Of a stretch of DNA of 64,000 nt, positions 30,587-42,470 are shown in pieces; the stretch's first letter is position 1, and every line of letters begins with the position of its first letter. The translations under genes and the position numbers were made by a program. Below the pieces are notes generated by a model. The model was not told the origin of the DNA. It ran no database searches and saw only the letters and a list, made by a program, of their open reading frames with translations. The stretch covers positions 16,433,653-16,497,652 of the forward strand of contig NC_079978.1 in assembly GCF_029852145.1 (NCBI RefSeq), written 5' to 3'. Source of the stretch: Microplitis mediator. Lineage: Eukaryota > Arthropoda > Insecta > Hymenoptera > Braconidae.

Positions 30587-32378
30587 AACTACACTTATCC
30601 AAAAAATTAAAGGAACAAAATAATTTTATAAATTTTTTAGTGATTTTTGGAAGGCTGTATTTTCGTGAAAAATAATCGTATCGAAAAAACAAAAAAAAGC
30701 AATTTGAAGCTTGAAATGTCTAGTTTGAAGATATTCCAGCAAAATATTTTTTCGAGCCACGGTTTTTGCGGAATTATAAGAAACAGGTCGAGACAAAATT
30801 TTTGTAAATTTTTTGGTTTTGTTTTTAAGGTCTACGGGGCCGGGAAAAATTTTTTTAAAAAAAACGAATTCATGACTCTTAGGAAATTTATTCAGCTACA
30901 ATCTGCATTTTTTTGTTTCTCTGTACGTCAATTTTCTGTCGAGATATCAGCCTTCAAATGATAAAGGATCCTTTTGTCTTTGATTATTGATATCTCAGCA
31001 AATAATGACCGCACAGTAATTTAAAGGGCAGTTTAAAAAACTTAAATAAATGCCCTACAAGCTCCATTTTCGATTTTTTCCAAAAAAATTTTTTTTTCAT
31101 CCGTGATATCCATTTGAATAATCCTTAAAAAATGGCCATTTTCTGGTTTTTTAGTCGACTCATCGCTACTCTGCACATATTGATAAAAAAAATAATGTTG
31201 CCAGGTAATTTTACAGCTTAATGTCCCCTCAAAAACTCTGGAAATTTTCAGATTGATCCATTGAACCGTTTGTCTGGTCCGATTGCTTAAAGTTTTGCAA
31301 AACAATTAAAAGAACAAGTTTTGTTCCTTAAATTGTCTAATCGTTATCAAAATGAAAAAATCAATTTTTTTCGGATTTTCTTTCATTTTTGTGTTAGTTA
31401 TTCAGTAAATTTGAGGTAAAGAGAAAAAAAAAATTTTTTTCCGAAAAACGAAAAAAAAAAAAAAAAATAAAACTGAATAAAACGTTAAAAAAAAAAGTAA
31501 AAAAATTCTTGTTTTATCTCGTTTTTCGGAAAAATTTTTTTTTTTTCTCTTCACCTTACATTTACTGAATAACTAACACAAAAATGAAAGGAAATCCGAA
31601 AAAATTGATTTTTTTATTTCGATAACGATTAGAAAATTTAAGGAACAAAACTTGTTCTTTTAATTGTTTTGCAAAACTTTAAGCAATCGGACCAGACAAA
31701 CGGTTCAATGGATCAATCTGAAAATTTCCAGAGATTTTGAAGATACATTAAGCTGTAGAATTACCAGGCAACATTATTTTTTTTATTAATATTTGCAGAG
31801 TAGCGATGAGTCGACTAAAAAACCCGAAAATGGCCATTTATTAAGGATTTTTCAAATGGATATCACGGATAAAAAAAAATTTGTTTTGGAAAAAATCGAA
31901 AATGGAGCTTGTAGGGACTTTATTTAAGTTTCTTAAACTGCCCTTTTAATTACTGTGCGGTTATTATTTGCTGAGATATCAATAATCAAAAACAAAAGGA
32001 TCCTTTTTCATTTGAAGGCTGATATCTCAGCAGCAAATTGATTTACAGAGAAAAAAAAATGCAGATTGTAGCTGAATAAATTTCCTAAGCGAGTCATGAA
32101 TTGGTTTTTTTAAAAAAATTTTCCCGGCCCCGTAGACCTTAAAAACAAAACCAAAAAATTTAGAAAAATTTTGTCTCGACCTTTTTCTTATGATCCCGCA
32201 AAAACCGTGGCTCGAAAAAATATTTTGCTGGAATATCTTCAAATTAGAGATTTCAAGCTTCAATTTGCTCTTTTGTTTCTTCGATACGATCATTTTTCAC
32301 GAAAATACAGCCTTCCAAAAATCAATAAAAAATTTATAAAATTTTTTTGTTCCTTTAATTTTTTGGATAAGTGTAGTT
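30587..32378. repeat. Large palindrome, arms about 0.86 kb
   Basis: Bases 30,587-31,452 and 31,519-32,378 are inverted copies around an A/T-run centre of about 65 bp. Outer tips are AACTACACTTATCC / GGATAAGTGTAGTT; inner edges TTCCGAAAAACGA / TCGTTTTTCGGA. Paired small frames on opposite strands follow from the symmetry. Its inner part is related to 11,440-11,640. No protein gene. Confidence 0.9.
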
Positions 32379-32556
32379 GGTGCATTCATTGTTATAAATT
32401 ATCGGGTACTGTCAGTTGGAGACATTCTCGAATTTATCAGCTAACTGGGCTGATCATTGAATTTATAATTAAAAAATTTTAAAAACGACGTTGGATCTGA
32501 CCTGAGTAAATACATAATTATTTAAATAATTATATTTTATTTAAATGTTAATTTTT

Positions 32557-33360
32557 GACTTCCCGCTAAGAAAATTGTAAATTTTCAAAAATTCGGGAAG
32601 TTATTGGTTTCGGTCCGATTTACGAAAATCGAATTTCCATCAGATGTCGACGTTTCGAGGTCCTAGGAAGCTATCCTGACTAATTTCACGATGATGTCCG
32701 AGTGTATGTATGTGTGTACGTACGTACGTATGTATGTATGTAAATATTCATAACTCTTGAACGGGTGAACCGATTTTGATCGTTGAGGTGTCATTCGACG
32801 CGGCTTGTTAATGTCTTGAGGCCGTAAAAATTTAAACTTAATCGGTAGGGTGCGTTCAGAGATATTTCAAAAATAAAATTTTTTCGAAAATGTTTTATTT
32901 GGATAACTTTTAATTTGTTCGATGGATTGATTCCAAAATCTAATCAGCTCTAAAACTCTATAAGCCGCGTCGAATTCTACCTCAACCATCAAAATCGGTT
33001 CATTCGTTCAAGAGAAACCGTTGACGAAAGAATTCAAAAAAAATTTTTTCCTTGGTTTTTTTGAAATTTCTCAAAAACGGCTAAATAAATCAATTTCAAA
33101 ATTTGATCAGCTTCAGAACTTGATAAAACGCGTCGATTGCCACCTCAACCATCAAAATCGGTTAATTCGTTCGCGAGATATCGTGGGAGAAGAAAATGCT
33201 AAAAAATGGTTTTTTACAAAACAATGGCATACAAAAGTATTTGCGAGCTCGAAGAGCTCGAAAATGTATTCACAATAATGTTTTCGAGCTCAACGAGCTC
33301 GAAAATAGCGGGAAGTTTTGGGGCTGGCCCGCAGGGTCAACTGACAGACCGATTTTTTTT
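32557..33360. repeat. AACTTCCCGC-family dispersed repeat, copy 1
   Basis: About 800 bp beginning ACTTCCCGCTAAGAAAATTG and ending GCGGGAAGTTTTGGGGCTGG plus GGGTCAACTGACAGACCG and a T run. The 11-bp tips AACTTCCCGCT / AGCGGGAAGTT are inverted. Inside are a GTAT/ACGT microsatellite (32,703-32,741) and the palindrome GAGCTCGAAGAGCTC (33,248-33,262). Full copies recur at 49,698-50,502 and 50,503-51,309, with fragments near 27.6, 40.7 and 42.2 kb. Confidence 0.85.
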
Positions 33361-33429
33361 TAATGATTTTAATTCTAAATGTTTTAATTGGAGGTATTTA
33401 ATAATCGATTTGATGTTTCAGACTTGAAA

Positions 33430-35104
33430 ATGACAATCAAATAAATTTGTGGCATTGGTGCTGGGTATGTAGGTGGTCCAACATGTAGTGTAATAGCACT
33501 GAAGTATCCGGATATCCGTGTGACGGTTGTTGATAAGAGTAATGAGAAGATAGCTCAGTCGAACTCGGAGAAACTGCCGATTTATGAGCCGGGTTCAGAT
33601 GAAGTGGTCAAGAAATGCCGAGGACAGAATTTATTCTTCTCTACGGACATTGAAGCTGCGATACAGGAGGCTGATTTAATTTTTATTTCTGTAAATACAC
33701 CGAACAAGACATTTGGGAATGGTAAAGGCCGTGTCGTTGATTTAAAGTACGTTGAAAACACAGCGAGAATAATTGCTGAGGTGGCAACTGATGATAAAAT
33801 TGTCGTTGAAAAGAGCACGGTGCCTGTTAGAGCTGCTGAAAGTATCATGAATATTTTACGAGCTAATCATAAACCAGGCGTTTCTTATCAGGTATTGCTT
33901 ATTGTTTTGTTTAGTTTATTGTTAATAAAAATAATAATTGTTAAACTTATCATTAATTTGTTTGTTGTCGTTGTAGATTCTTTCAAATCCTGAGTTTTTA
34001 GCTGAAGGAACAGCAATTGATAATTTAGTGAATCCAGATCGTGTTTTAATTGGAGGTGAAGATTCTCCGAAGGGACGCGAAGCTATCGAAAAGCTCTGTA
34101 ATATGTACGAGCACTGGATTCCACGTGAAAAAATCTTTACCACCAACACGTGGAGTTCCGAACTGTCTAAGCTAGCGGCTAATGCATTTTTGGCTCAGCG
34201 AATATCCAGTATTAATTCGCTGTTGGCAGTATGTGAAGCTACTGGAGCTGATGTATCTGAAGTCGCAAGAGCCGTTGGTTTGGACTCGCGAATTGGTTCA
34301 AAATTCCTTCAAGCTTCAGTGGGTTTTGGTGGCTCTTGCTTTCAAAAAGATTTACTCAATCTTGTATACATATGCGAGTGTCTCAATTTACCAGAAGTCG
34401 ATGCTTATTGGCAACAAGTGATTGATATGAATGAGTACCAGAAGTCTAGATTCTCGAACAAGATCATTGAGAGTCTTTCCAATACTGTCACAGATAAACA
34501 TATCGCGATGCTGGGATTCGCATTTAAAAAAAATACTGGAGACACCAGAGAAAGTCCTGCTATCGCTGTGGCCAAAAATCTACTTGACGAAGGGGCCGTT
34601 CTTCATATTTACGATCCCAAGGTATTTCATTTACGTAATTTATAATTATTAAAACTTCCAACAACTTTAGAATAGAAAAGATATATCTTAATAAATTTTG
34701 TTTTTATGGTTCCACAGGTAGAAGAAACTCAAATAATTGATAATTTATCAGCTGTAGATATCGATGACGTTAAGAATCGCATTAATATTTTTGACAATGC
34801 GTACAGTGCTACCAAGAACACTCATGCCATTGTCGTATGTACAGAGTGGGATGAATTTATTGTAAGTACACCTCATCAAGTGTACAAAAACGTATTCTTC
34901 TATTGTCTAACATTTATTTATTTCCAGGAACTGGATTTCGAACGTATCTATGCAGAAATGACCAAACCGGCGTACATATTCGATGGTCGTAAAATTCTAG
35001 ACCATGAAAAATTACAAAAGATTGTTTTCAATGTCCAAACGATTGGTAAACGTGTGTCGCGGATCGCCATTTCCAGGACTTGGGGCAGCTCCACACAGAT
35101 GTAA
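33430..35104 (+). CDS. sgl: UDP-glucose 6-dehydrogenase, four exons, in-frame stop at codon 5
   Basis: The enzyme oxidises UDP-glucose to UDP-glucuronate in the cytosol, the precursor of glycosaminoglycans. Exons: 33,430-33,891; 33,977-34,621; 34,718-34,861; 34,928-35,104, all phase 0 with GT-AG introns of 66-97 bp, giving 475 codons, the normal length. Visible motifs: NAD-binding GIGAGYVGG (8-16), EKSTVPVRAAES, NPEFLAEGTA, catalytic Cys275 in GGSCFQKD, GFAFKKNTGDTRESPA and FDGRKILDH. A splice acceptor (TTTCAG) ends at 33,421, just before the ATG, so a non-coding first exon lies upstream. The one defect is codon 5, TAA at 33,442, before the Rossmann motif. This could be a dying duplicate, a readthrough case or a base error. 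The rest shows no decay. Confidence 0.88.
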
Positions 35105-35644
35105 AAATTTTATAACTAATAATAATTCAAGTATTAATCGCATTTAAATGCAGTATTCATTGGTAAACTACTGATGACTCAAGTCATTAAAAAGCAATAT
35201 TTAATGCAATATAGGACGTGGTGCAGGGTATACTGCGCCACTACCAGTAGGTACTTCCCACTCTGCTACGCAAAGTTCACTTGGTAGCAGTGGAGGTATG
35301 ACTGACGATAACGTCCGCTGCATTTGCTTTTAACACTTCTACTATAAGTGTCCATATCCAAGAAGCCCGCACGCTCTAGCGGTGAGCGCGGAACTAACTT
35401 TCGCTCACTTACTCTCTCCCGCCAGATTATCGGTCGACGAGCGTCTCACGATCACTCTTACATTTTTTTCCCGTTGCCTTTTTCTCTTTTAATTACTTTT
35501 TTTTTTCAAAAATTTCTCCATAAAAAAAAAAATAAATTTCACGTATACAATTATTAATTCGTTTCTTTCCCAGAATAAAATTTCAATATATAAATAATTA
35601 CTCATCATTATTATTTTGTTTTTTCACAGTTTAAAAGAAAAATA
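35105..35644. other. Downstream region of UDP-glucose dehydrogenase
   Basis: Probable 3' UTR first, then bases 35,360-35,460, which are GC-richer (GGTGAGCGCGGAACTAACTT). No gene is seen. Confidence 0.4.
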
Positions 35645-36100
35645 ATTTTTTTTGTTATGGTTACAATTCTCTCGAATTCTCAGCGAGAACAGGAATTGCA
35701 ACAAGACTTTGAAATTAAAAAAAATAGGATAGAATTAAACTTTTCCGAATCCTCTTTTATTCTCTTGAATCCTCCACGGGAACAGAATTTAAATATCATT
35801 TAAGAATTAAACAGAATTAGTTAGAATTAAACTTTTTTGAATCCTCTTTTATCCTCTTGAATCCTCTACGTGAACAGAAATTAAATATTATTTTAGACTT
35901 AATAAGAATTAGTTAGAATTAAACTATTTTGAATCCTCTTTCATTCTCTTGAATTCTCAACGAGAACAGAAATCGCAATATTATTTTAGAATTAAAAAGG
36001 ATAAGTTAGTATTAAAAATATTTAATCCTTTTTCATTCTTTTTAATCCTAAAACGATAATAATTTTTTCCCTAGGTGAAGGAGAATTAAAAAGGATTCAT
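35645..36100. repeat. CTCTCGAATTCTCAGCGAGAACAG tandem family, copy 1
   Basis: Four to five units of about 85-90 bp, each with GAATCCTCTTTTATTCTCTT and GAGAACAGAAATT. The first 75 bp (from GTTATGGTTACAATTCTCTC) are essentially identical to 49,501-49,575, so this is a dispersed element and not a local array. Confidence 0.78.
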
Positions 36101-36153
36101 TTTATGTTCGATCTGAATTCTTTGGAGAATTGAGAGTATTGAAGAGTATTAAC

Positions 36154-36529
36154 CCGTGTAACAAAATTTGTTAAGAAAAGGTCAAAAAAGTGTTGACTAT
36201 TCTAAACTTCAAAACGTGACACAACTACAAACTTTTTTTGAACGCTTTTTAAGGTTTTAAAAATTCAAGAGAAATATCAATAAATATCCTCATATTATTA
36301 AGATATGCTGAAAAAAAAAAACGTTCAGAAATGGTTCAAACTCATTTTTTTCTGAACGTATTTTGCACTGAAAAATGTTAATTTGTAGTATTGTGTCAAA
36401 TGTTTTTTTCTGTGTATTTTCAGAAGTTTGAAAATTGTTTAAAATAAGTTCGTCACTGTGTCAAGTTTTGAAGTTTAAAATAGTCAACACTTTTTTGACC
36501 TTTTTTCAACAATTTTTTTTTACACGGGA
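36154..36529. mobile_element. MITE with CCCGTGTAA ends
   Basis: Left tip CCCGTGTAACAAAATTTG and right tip TTTTTTTTACACGGG are inverted. Further in, AAAAAAGTGTTGACTATT pairs with AATAGTCAACACTTTTTT, giving about 60-bp TIRs on a 376-bp element. AA flanks both sides. No coding capacity. Confidence 0.75.
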
Positions 36530-36587
36530 AGTCGTATTAAATATGTTTGCTTTTTTAATCTTTTTTAATTCACTTTTTTAACCAGGG

Positions 36588-36631
36588 ATTTACGATCCCA
36601 AGGTATTTCATTTACGTAATTTATAATTATT
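36588..36631 (+). pseudogene. Fragment of UDP-glucose dehydrogenase exon 2 and intron 2
   Basis: Forty-four bases beginning ATTTACGATCCCAAGGTATT are identical to 34,608-34,651, spanning the exon 2 donor site. A further 13-bp match (TTACCAGAAGTCG, 36,646) to exon 2 text at 34,390 follows. It is a small duplicated scrap with no coding role. Confidence 0.75.
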
Positions 36632-36659
36632 CAAAATGCCAACATTTACCAGAAGTCGC

Positions 36660-37514
36660 TCCCTGGTGGACTCGAGCGACGGCAAAAGCTTCGGTCGCTT
36701 TGTTCACGAAAACGTCGACGTTTTGATAAAAAACGATGATGATCTAAAACATCGATAAATAAGCTAAGAATTTTTTTGAATTACCAGCATCTGTCCAAAA
36801 ATGGACCAAACGAAAATTTTTTTTTTTTCGTTTTCTTCGTTTTTAAACGTAGTTTTCAGAAAAAAATACAAAAAAATTATTCATAAGGCCCTTCTATTTG
36901 TAAACTTGATTTTTCGAACAAAATTCAAATTATTTCGAGGATTACTATTTAAATTTATTGTTTTTATTTTTTTTTCCAAGAAAGTTTTGAAAGTTTTCTG
37001 AGCACTCTCAAAAAGTTTAAGCATGGTGTTATGAGAAATAAGGCTAGTTATAAAAAATTTTTTTTTTCAATTGGAAAAAAAAATATAAATCAAAAAAACA
37101 TCACTCTGAAAAAATTTGAGGATCTGCAGGTATTATCAAAGTTTTATATAAAACAAAGATAAATCAAAAATCAAAAATGGTAAACATCGAAAAATTTTCG
37201 ATTTTTTCTAAAAATCTACAAAAAAACAATGAAGATAGGTTGCAATTATTTTTTTGTATTTTTTTTTCAAAAAGAACATCTAAACACAATAATTTAAAAA
37301 AAAAAACGTCCCAATCAGTCGAATTTTGAAAAAGTTACAGCTATTTAAAATGAAAAAAGCCATTTTTTTCAAAAATTTATAACTTTTTTTCGGTTGGGTG
37401 ATAAAATTTGAAAAAATTATGAGCAACGTTTTGATGGGGTAGAAAAAGAGAAAAAATTTTCAGCCAAATCAAAGGGGTCGGGTTCAAAAGTGGTCGATTT
37501 GGCGTGGAATGCCC
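36660..37514. other. AT-rich intergenic DNA
   Basis: Bases 36,660-36,740 are GC-richer (GACTCGAGCGACGGCAAAAG). The rest is A/T runs without a supported gene or repeat. Confidence 0.4.
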
Positions 37515-39290
37515 CATATATTTTTGTTAGACTGCACTGTTAAAAAAATCGTTTGAATTTTCAAAACATTGTATATAACGCAAAAAACACATACATTTGT
37601 GCTTGGAATTTCATTACTAATTTCATATAGAATTTAAAATACATGGTTTTGAATTTTCAAATTAACACTTTGGATTTTCAAATACTTCTTTTTGAATTTT
37701 CAAATACAAGTTTTTTAATATTCAAATACTTTTTTTTTTAATATTCAAATACTTTTTTTTGAATATTCAAATACTTTCTTTTTAATTTTTAAATAAATGT
37801 ATTTGAAAATCTGAAGCGTTCATTTGAAAATTCAAAAGCGTGTATTTTAAATTCTATACGATCGTTACAATGAAATTTCAAACACAATTGTATGTGTTTA
37901 TTGCGTTATATACAATGTTTTGAAAATTCAAACAATTATTTTAACAGTGTATATCACATTTAACACTGTATCATTTTATCATTTATCATACTGTCAATGA
38001 TGTTCAGTTCAGTCACAAGTTTTATTAACTTTTTATTATTAAGGAATGAAAAACTTAACAATAATAAAGTCTGATGTACACCGCTCACATTACTCACACA
38101 GATATTATATATTTCACTATACACAATCCTTGATTACTGAACGCGCAGCACGTCACACGCAGAAATTTCATATACAAGCATTTAAATTTTCAAATAAGTA
38201 TTATGAAATTTCAAATGGAATAATTAAAATTCAATATGGCTTAGAATTTTCAATACTTGGTTTGAAAATTCAAAAAACAAGTATAAATTTTAAGTACGTT
38301 TATTAAAATTCATATTTTTTATCTTAATTTTAAATACCAGCTTGATTATTAAATTACGTATATTAAATTTGAAGCTTTTTTTATTGAAAATACAATTCAA
38401 ATATCTAGTTATGAAAATTAAATTCCTTTTGTATTGTAATTTTCAAATTATTTTTAACAGTGTGGGCCAAAAAAATTGACTATTTTTTTTTTCTTAGCTA
38501 TATCGAGAATATTATTCAGAATCACAAAAATAAAATTTCATTAAAGTTTGAGCCTTTAATATTAGTTTTAAGAGGTCTATCGTCGCTATTTTCAATTTTA
38601 ATTTATAATTTTATGTTTTATGTCAGAACTGCTAAAACATTGCTGTAAAAAAAATTTATTTTCACTTATTCTTATGTAAAATTAAATTCCCTACAAAAAG
38701 GTTCGATTGGAAATTTTCAGAGACAAAAAAGGTCTCTTAAAATTTTTTGCTAAATTCACTCCTTCGAAAGTTATTCAGGTTATTAGAAACGTTTTGACTC
38801 AACTTCAAATTTGAATAACTTTCAAAGGAGTGAATTTAGCACAAAATTTTAAGAGACCTTTTTTGTAGAGCATTAAATTTCCTTTAAGAATCTGTCGTGG
38901 TCTTTTTTAGATATTTATTGATTCGTCAGTTACAAAATTCAAAAGCAACAATGTTAAATCGAAAAAATATATAAATTTTTTAAGCGTAATTAATCGAAAA
39001 CGGCTTGTCTGACGAAAATTTTCAATCAGACCTTTTTTTTAGGGAATTTAATTTTAAATAAGAATAAGTAGAAATTATTTTTTTTTTACTTCAATGTTTT
39101 AGCAGTTCTGACGTAAAATATCAAATTATGAATTAAAATTAAAAATAGCGATGATAGACCTCTTAGAATGAATATTAAAGGCTCAAACTTTCATAAAATT
39201 TTTTTTTTGTGATTCTGAATAATATTCTCGATACAGCTAAGAAAAAAAAAAACAGTCAATTTTTTTTGGCCCAGTCTAATATATATATAT
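37515..39290. repeat. Foldback element with nested insertion (TAGACTG family)
   Basis: Bases 38,465-38,860 and about 38,880-39,270 are inverted copies (GGCCAAAAAAATTGACT at the left; its inverse AGTCAATTTTTTTTGGCC at the right). The right tip continues CAGTCTAATATATATA. The matching left tip, ATATATTTTTGTTAGACTG, lies at 37,515-37,534, split off by the 928-bp insertion 37,535-38,462. The arm text TTTGAGCCTTTAATATTA is shared with elements at 22.98, 27.73 and 41.01 kb. Confidence 0.8.
37535..38462. mobile_element. Nested MITE with CACTGTTAA ends and TG target duplication
   Basis: Ends are CACTGTTAAAA and TTTTTAACAGTG, with TG on both sides (37,533-37,534 and 38,463-38,464). The undisturbed partner arm of the host foldback reads TTAGACTGGGCC, exactly the empty site with a single TG. 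An internal copy of the right end (37,939-37,949) shows that the unit is itself composite. AT-rich, no genes. Confidence 0.8.
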
Positions 39291-39875
39291 AAAGGATGTA
39301 GTGTTTAAGCCTGGTAGTCGGCATTGCTAGAGACGATGGCTAGTAAGAAAGTATTTGGAAAATTGGAATCACGAGGGGATTAGCTCTGATTAAACAAAAC
39401 GATTTGTGACGATTAAAAATTTAATCATCATTAATCGTCTTTAATCGTCATGGTTTTTCACATTTAATCGTCTCTAATCGTCAAAAGATGATTTATTATG
39501 TTACGATTAAAAACGATTAATGACGATTAAAATTTCAAATCGTCATAAATCGTTTTTAATCTTCATGCGGCACCGAAATTGCAATATTATTTTACGATTC
39601 ATGACGATTAAAAATTTCAAATCAAGTAATTGATATAAGCGATTCAATTGAGCCGTACATTATCGGGATTATTTTAGCTCAATATATAATAATAAAAATT
39701 AAAAAAATACAGCCCACCCGTCCAAGAGGCAGTTTTGCCTAAACTAACCGACACTCTGTGCAACGAAAGTGTTCAAAATTATTTTTCTACCTCTCCACAA
39801 TCATTGCAGCCTACGCTACAAGGGTGACATCTAGAATAGAACTCCTCGCCGGCGCCTCGTCTTCCATGCTACTCA
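39291..39875. repeat. TTAATCGTC short repeats and flank
   Basis: From 39,390 to 39,620, CGATTAAAAA and TTAATCGTC recur many times on both strands. The flanking DNA to 39,875 is of mixed composition without a gene. Confidence 0.55.
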
Positions 39876-40681
39876 TAAAGCATCAAGGTTACTAGAATAG
39901 GGAGGTTGGGTCAACCATTATCCCAATGTTAAATTTTGTCGCTGGTCTCTTTCTAGGGATAAATGCTGGTCTACCAATCAGCTTTCCCGAAGCATTTGGA
40001 TGAATTTTCAATACTCTACAGAGATTTGATCTGTGCTCTATAGGTAATTGAAAGTAAAAACCAAGCGCGATAGATAAGAAGCAGCAAATGGTAATATTTT
40101 TATATATTAAATTTGAAAACTAAATGCCGCTGATTTATATAAAGAGTGTAAGGAAAATGTTTCAATAGAAAATAATTATTTTCAAATTTAATTTTGCAAA
40201 ACTTTGCAATTAACTAAACTAAATTTGTAAAGGAACATGGAGCTAGAATATGATCGTTCAAAAATTTTCAGCAAAAGAACTTTTCTTTTTTTAATGTGGT
40301 TTTTTTAATTCAAAATAAGTTACTAACTAGAAATTTGCATGAATACAAAATTTTATAAAACTTCTTGGACAACGATTATTTCATAGTAAAATGAAATTAA
40401 AATTTAAAAATTCAATCAAAATTAAGTCTTTTATACAAGCGAAAAGACTACGTTGATTAATTTTATGTGAATTTACAAAATTGATAAACGTCAAATCTGA
40501 GTAAAAAAAAACAATTTATTTGCAGCATAAGCCAGTGAGTCCTGATTTTCTATAGATTTTTTTAGACGTTGATCCTCCAGCTAAAACTACTGTCTCCATC
40601 GAATTTTCGAGTCTTTGGAAACATCAGAGAAGTCGTTTGGAAGGACGCTAGCATATGAACATAGGGGAAAAATAATTTTTT

Positions 40682-41100
40682 AACTTCCCGCTCAGAAAAT
40701 TATATATATTAAAAAAAAAGGGAAGTCTTTGATTTCGGTCCGAGTATCAAAAACCGAGTTTTCAACATATCTCGACGTTTTGTGGTCCTAGGAAACTATT
40801 TCAACTATTTTTAAGAGGATGTTCGAGTGTATGTATGTTTGTATGTATGTAAACATTCTATAACTTCTGAACGAATTAACCGATCGAGATCGTTGAGGTG
40901 GCTTCCGAAGCAAATTATTAATCTGTAATAGGGTGCTTTTTTTGCGACTATTTTTTTTTTTGATCCCATCCCGAAATTTCGTTGGAAATACCCCCCGAAA
41001 AATTCCCTGAGAGTTTGAACCCTTAATATTAATATTAAGTACTCGCCCACATCGTGTGAAGATTTCCCATTTAAAATACACGGGAACTTTGATTTTTTAA
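40682..41100. repeat. Fragments of AACTTCCCGC and TAGACTG families, fused
   Basis: Bases 40,682-40,960 are the left part of the AACTTCCCGC family. From about 40,975 the text switches to the other family (AGAGTTTGAACCCTTAATAT, ATTTCCCATTTAAAATACAC). Two overlapping frames across the junction are by-products. Confidence 0.7.
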
Positions 41101-41404
41101 ATATTTTTATAGCTCAGCGGCATTTTATGGTATCATCTTGTCCAAATACGGGATTTTCTCAAAATTAAATGCTATACAAAAGTGCCGATTGTCGCGAAGT
41201 CGTAACTCATACTGGTGGGGTAGTACGGACCGCTAAACTGAATTTTTTCATAGGATTCTTATTTTTTCTCTCATTATCTCATAAACAACAAGGCCTACAG
41301 AAAAAATGTTACTGACAATTTTATAGGAAATTCAATTTTCTACAATAAAAGTCTTTAGCACCGAATCACTAAGATTGATATTTTCTGAGATATCCCAGAG
41401 AGGA

Positions 41405-42010
41405 AAGTACCACGGGCCCAGACTTAGCCCAACTTTGTAGAACCTTGGGCCAGGCTTGTAAGCCAGTCTTGGCCCAGCCTTGGTAGAAGCCTGGAATGAT
41501 AATCTCGGGCCAAGCTTGGTTGCCAGACCTGGCCCAGGCTTCCAGGAAACGAATAAATTTAATTAGAAAAAATTTATTATTATTAACCTCGTAGAATTCA
41601 TGATCATTAACGTTTTCATTATCTAAGGGAGGTAAATGATGTGAAAAAAACTCGGTGGAAATTCTGCTGGACTCTGGGCGCGAACTGCCGTCCTTCTGAT
41701 TACTGGGTCCGAACGGTAGCTACTGGACGAACCTACTAACGTTGAACTGGTACATTTATATGATCTACTTATATAAACCATAGGTATATCCAAACTTGGG
41801 TAATCCTACCTTGGTCCAAGCCGGGGTAATCATTGTAACGGCCAAGGCTAGGTTACCCAGTCCTGGCCCAAGCCTGGCTTGCCATTGGATGGCCAAGGCT
41901 AAGTTACCCAGTCCTGGCCCAAGCCTGGGCCAATATAGGTGTGCCAAAGTTAGGTTCCCCAGTGCTGGGCCAAGTAGGGGCCCGTTGTTCAACTCTGGCA
42001 GCTCCTGTAT
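41405..42010. repeat. Minisatellite with TTGGGCCAA core, copy 3, split
   Basis: Two blocks, 41,405-41,560 and 41,780-42,010, contain units of about 60 bp (GGCCAAGGCTAGGTTACCCA, GTCCTGGCCCAAGCCTGG). The last unit ends CCCGTTGTTCAACTCTGGCA, like copy 2. Between the blocks, 41,645-41,745 looks tRNA-like on the minus strand (CAGTTCGCGCCC as a poor B box). Confidence 0.75.
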
Positions 42011-42149
42011 GGGATTAGTCAAATAACAAATTAATGTTCTCTAAGATTTGATTTAAAATTTTATGAAATTCAATGATATACGTAAATTTCAATGAATAAT
42101 ATAAGCTTAATCAGTACATTATGTTCGGAATTATTTGAAAAATAAAATT

Positions 42150-42470
42150 TGTGAAAAAAGTTCTTTATTTTTCGAATAACTTCGAACTTACTTCATAGAT
42201 TGATTCCAAAATCTAATTAGCTCAAAAACTCTATAAGCCACGTCAAATGCAACTACAACAATTAAAATTGAATCATTTGTTCAAGAGATATCGTTAACTA
42301 AAACATTTCAAGAAAGTATTTTTTTTTTCGAATTGATTATTTTAAAAAAACTTTAAGCTTAAGAGGCTAAAAAACTGCGTCGAATGTCACATTAGACGTC
42401 AAAATCGGTCTATTAGTTCAAAAGATATCGGCGATGAAATATTTAAGTAATATTGTCGACAAAATATATG
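42150..42470. repeat. Internal fragment of the AACTTCCCGC family
   Basis: GATTGATTCCAAAATCTAAT, then CTCTATAAGCC and CAAGAGATATCGTTAA match the internal part of the full copies at 32.9 and 50.1 kb. It is diverged and lacks both ends. Confidence 0.7.

Noticed and set aside
30647..32482. Paired 85-105 residue frames on both strands
   Set aside because: Mirror copies inside the 30.6-32.4 kb palindrome; no domain and no splice-linked continuation.
41765..42026. Frames with LGPGLGNLALA-type repeats (also at 19,786-20,016)
   Set aside because: Produced by the TTGGGCCAA minisatellite.
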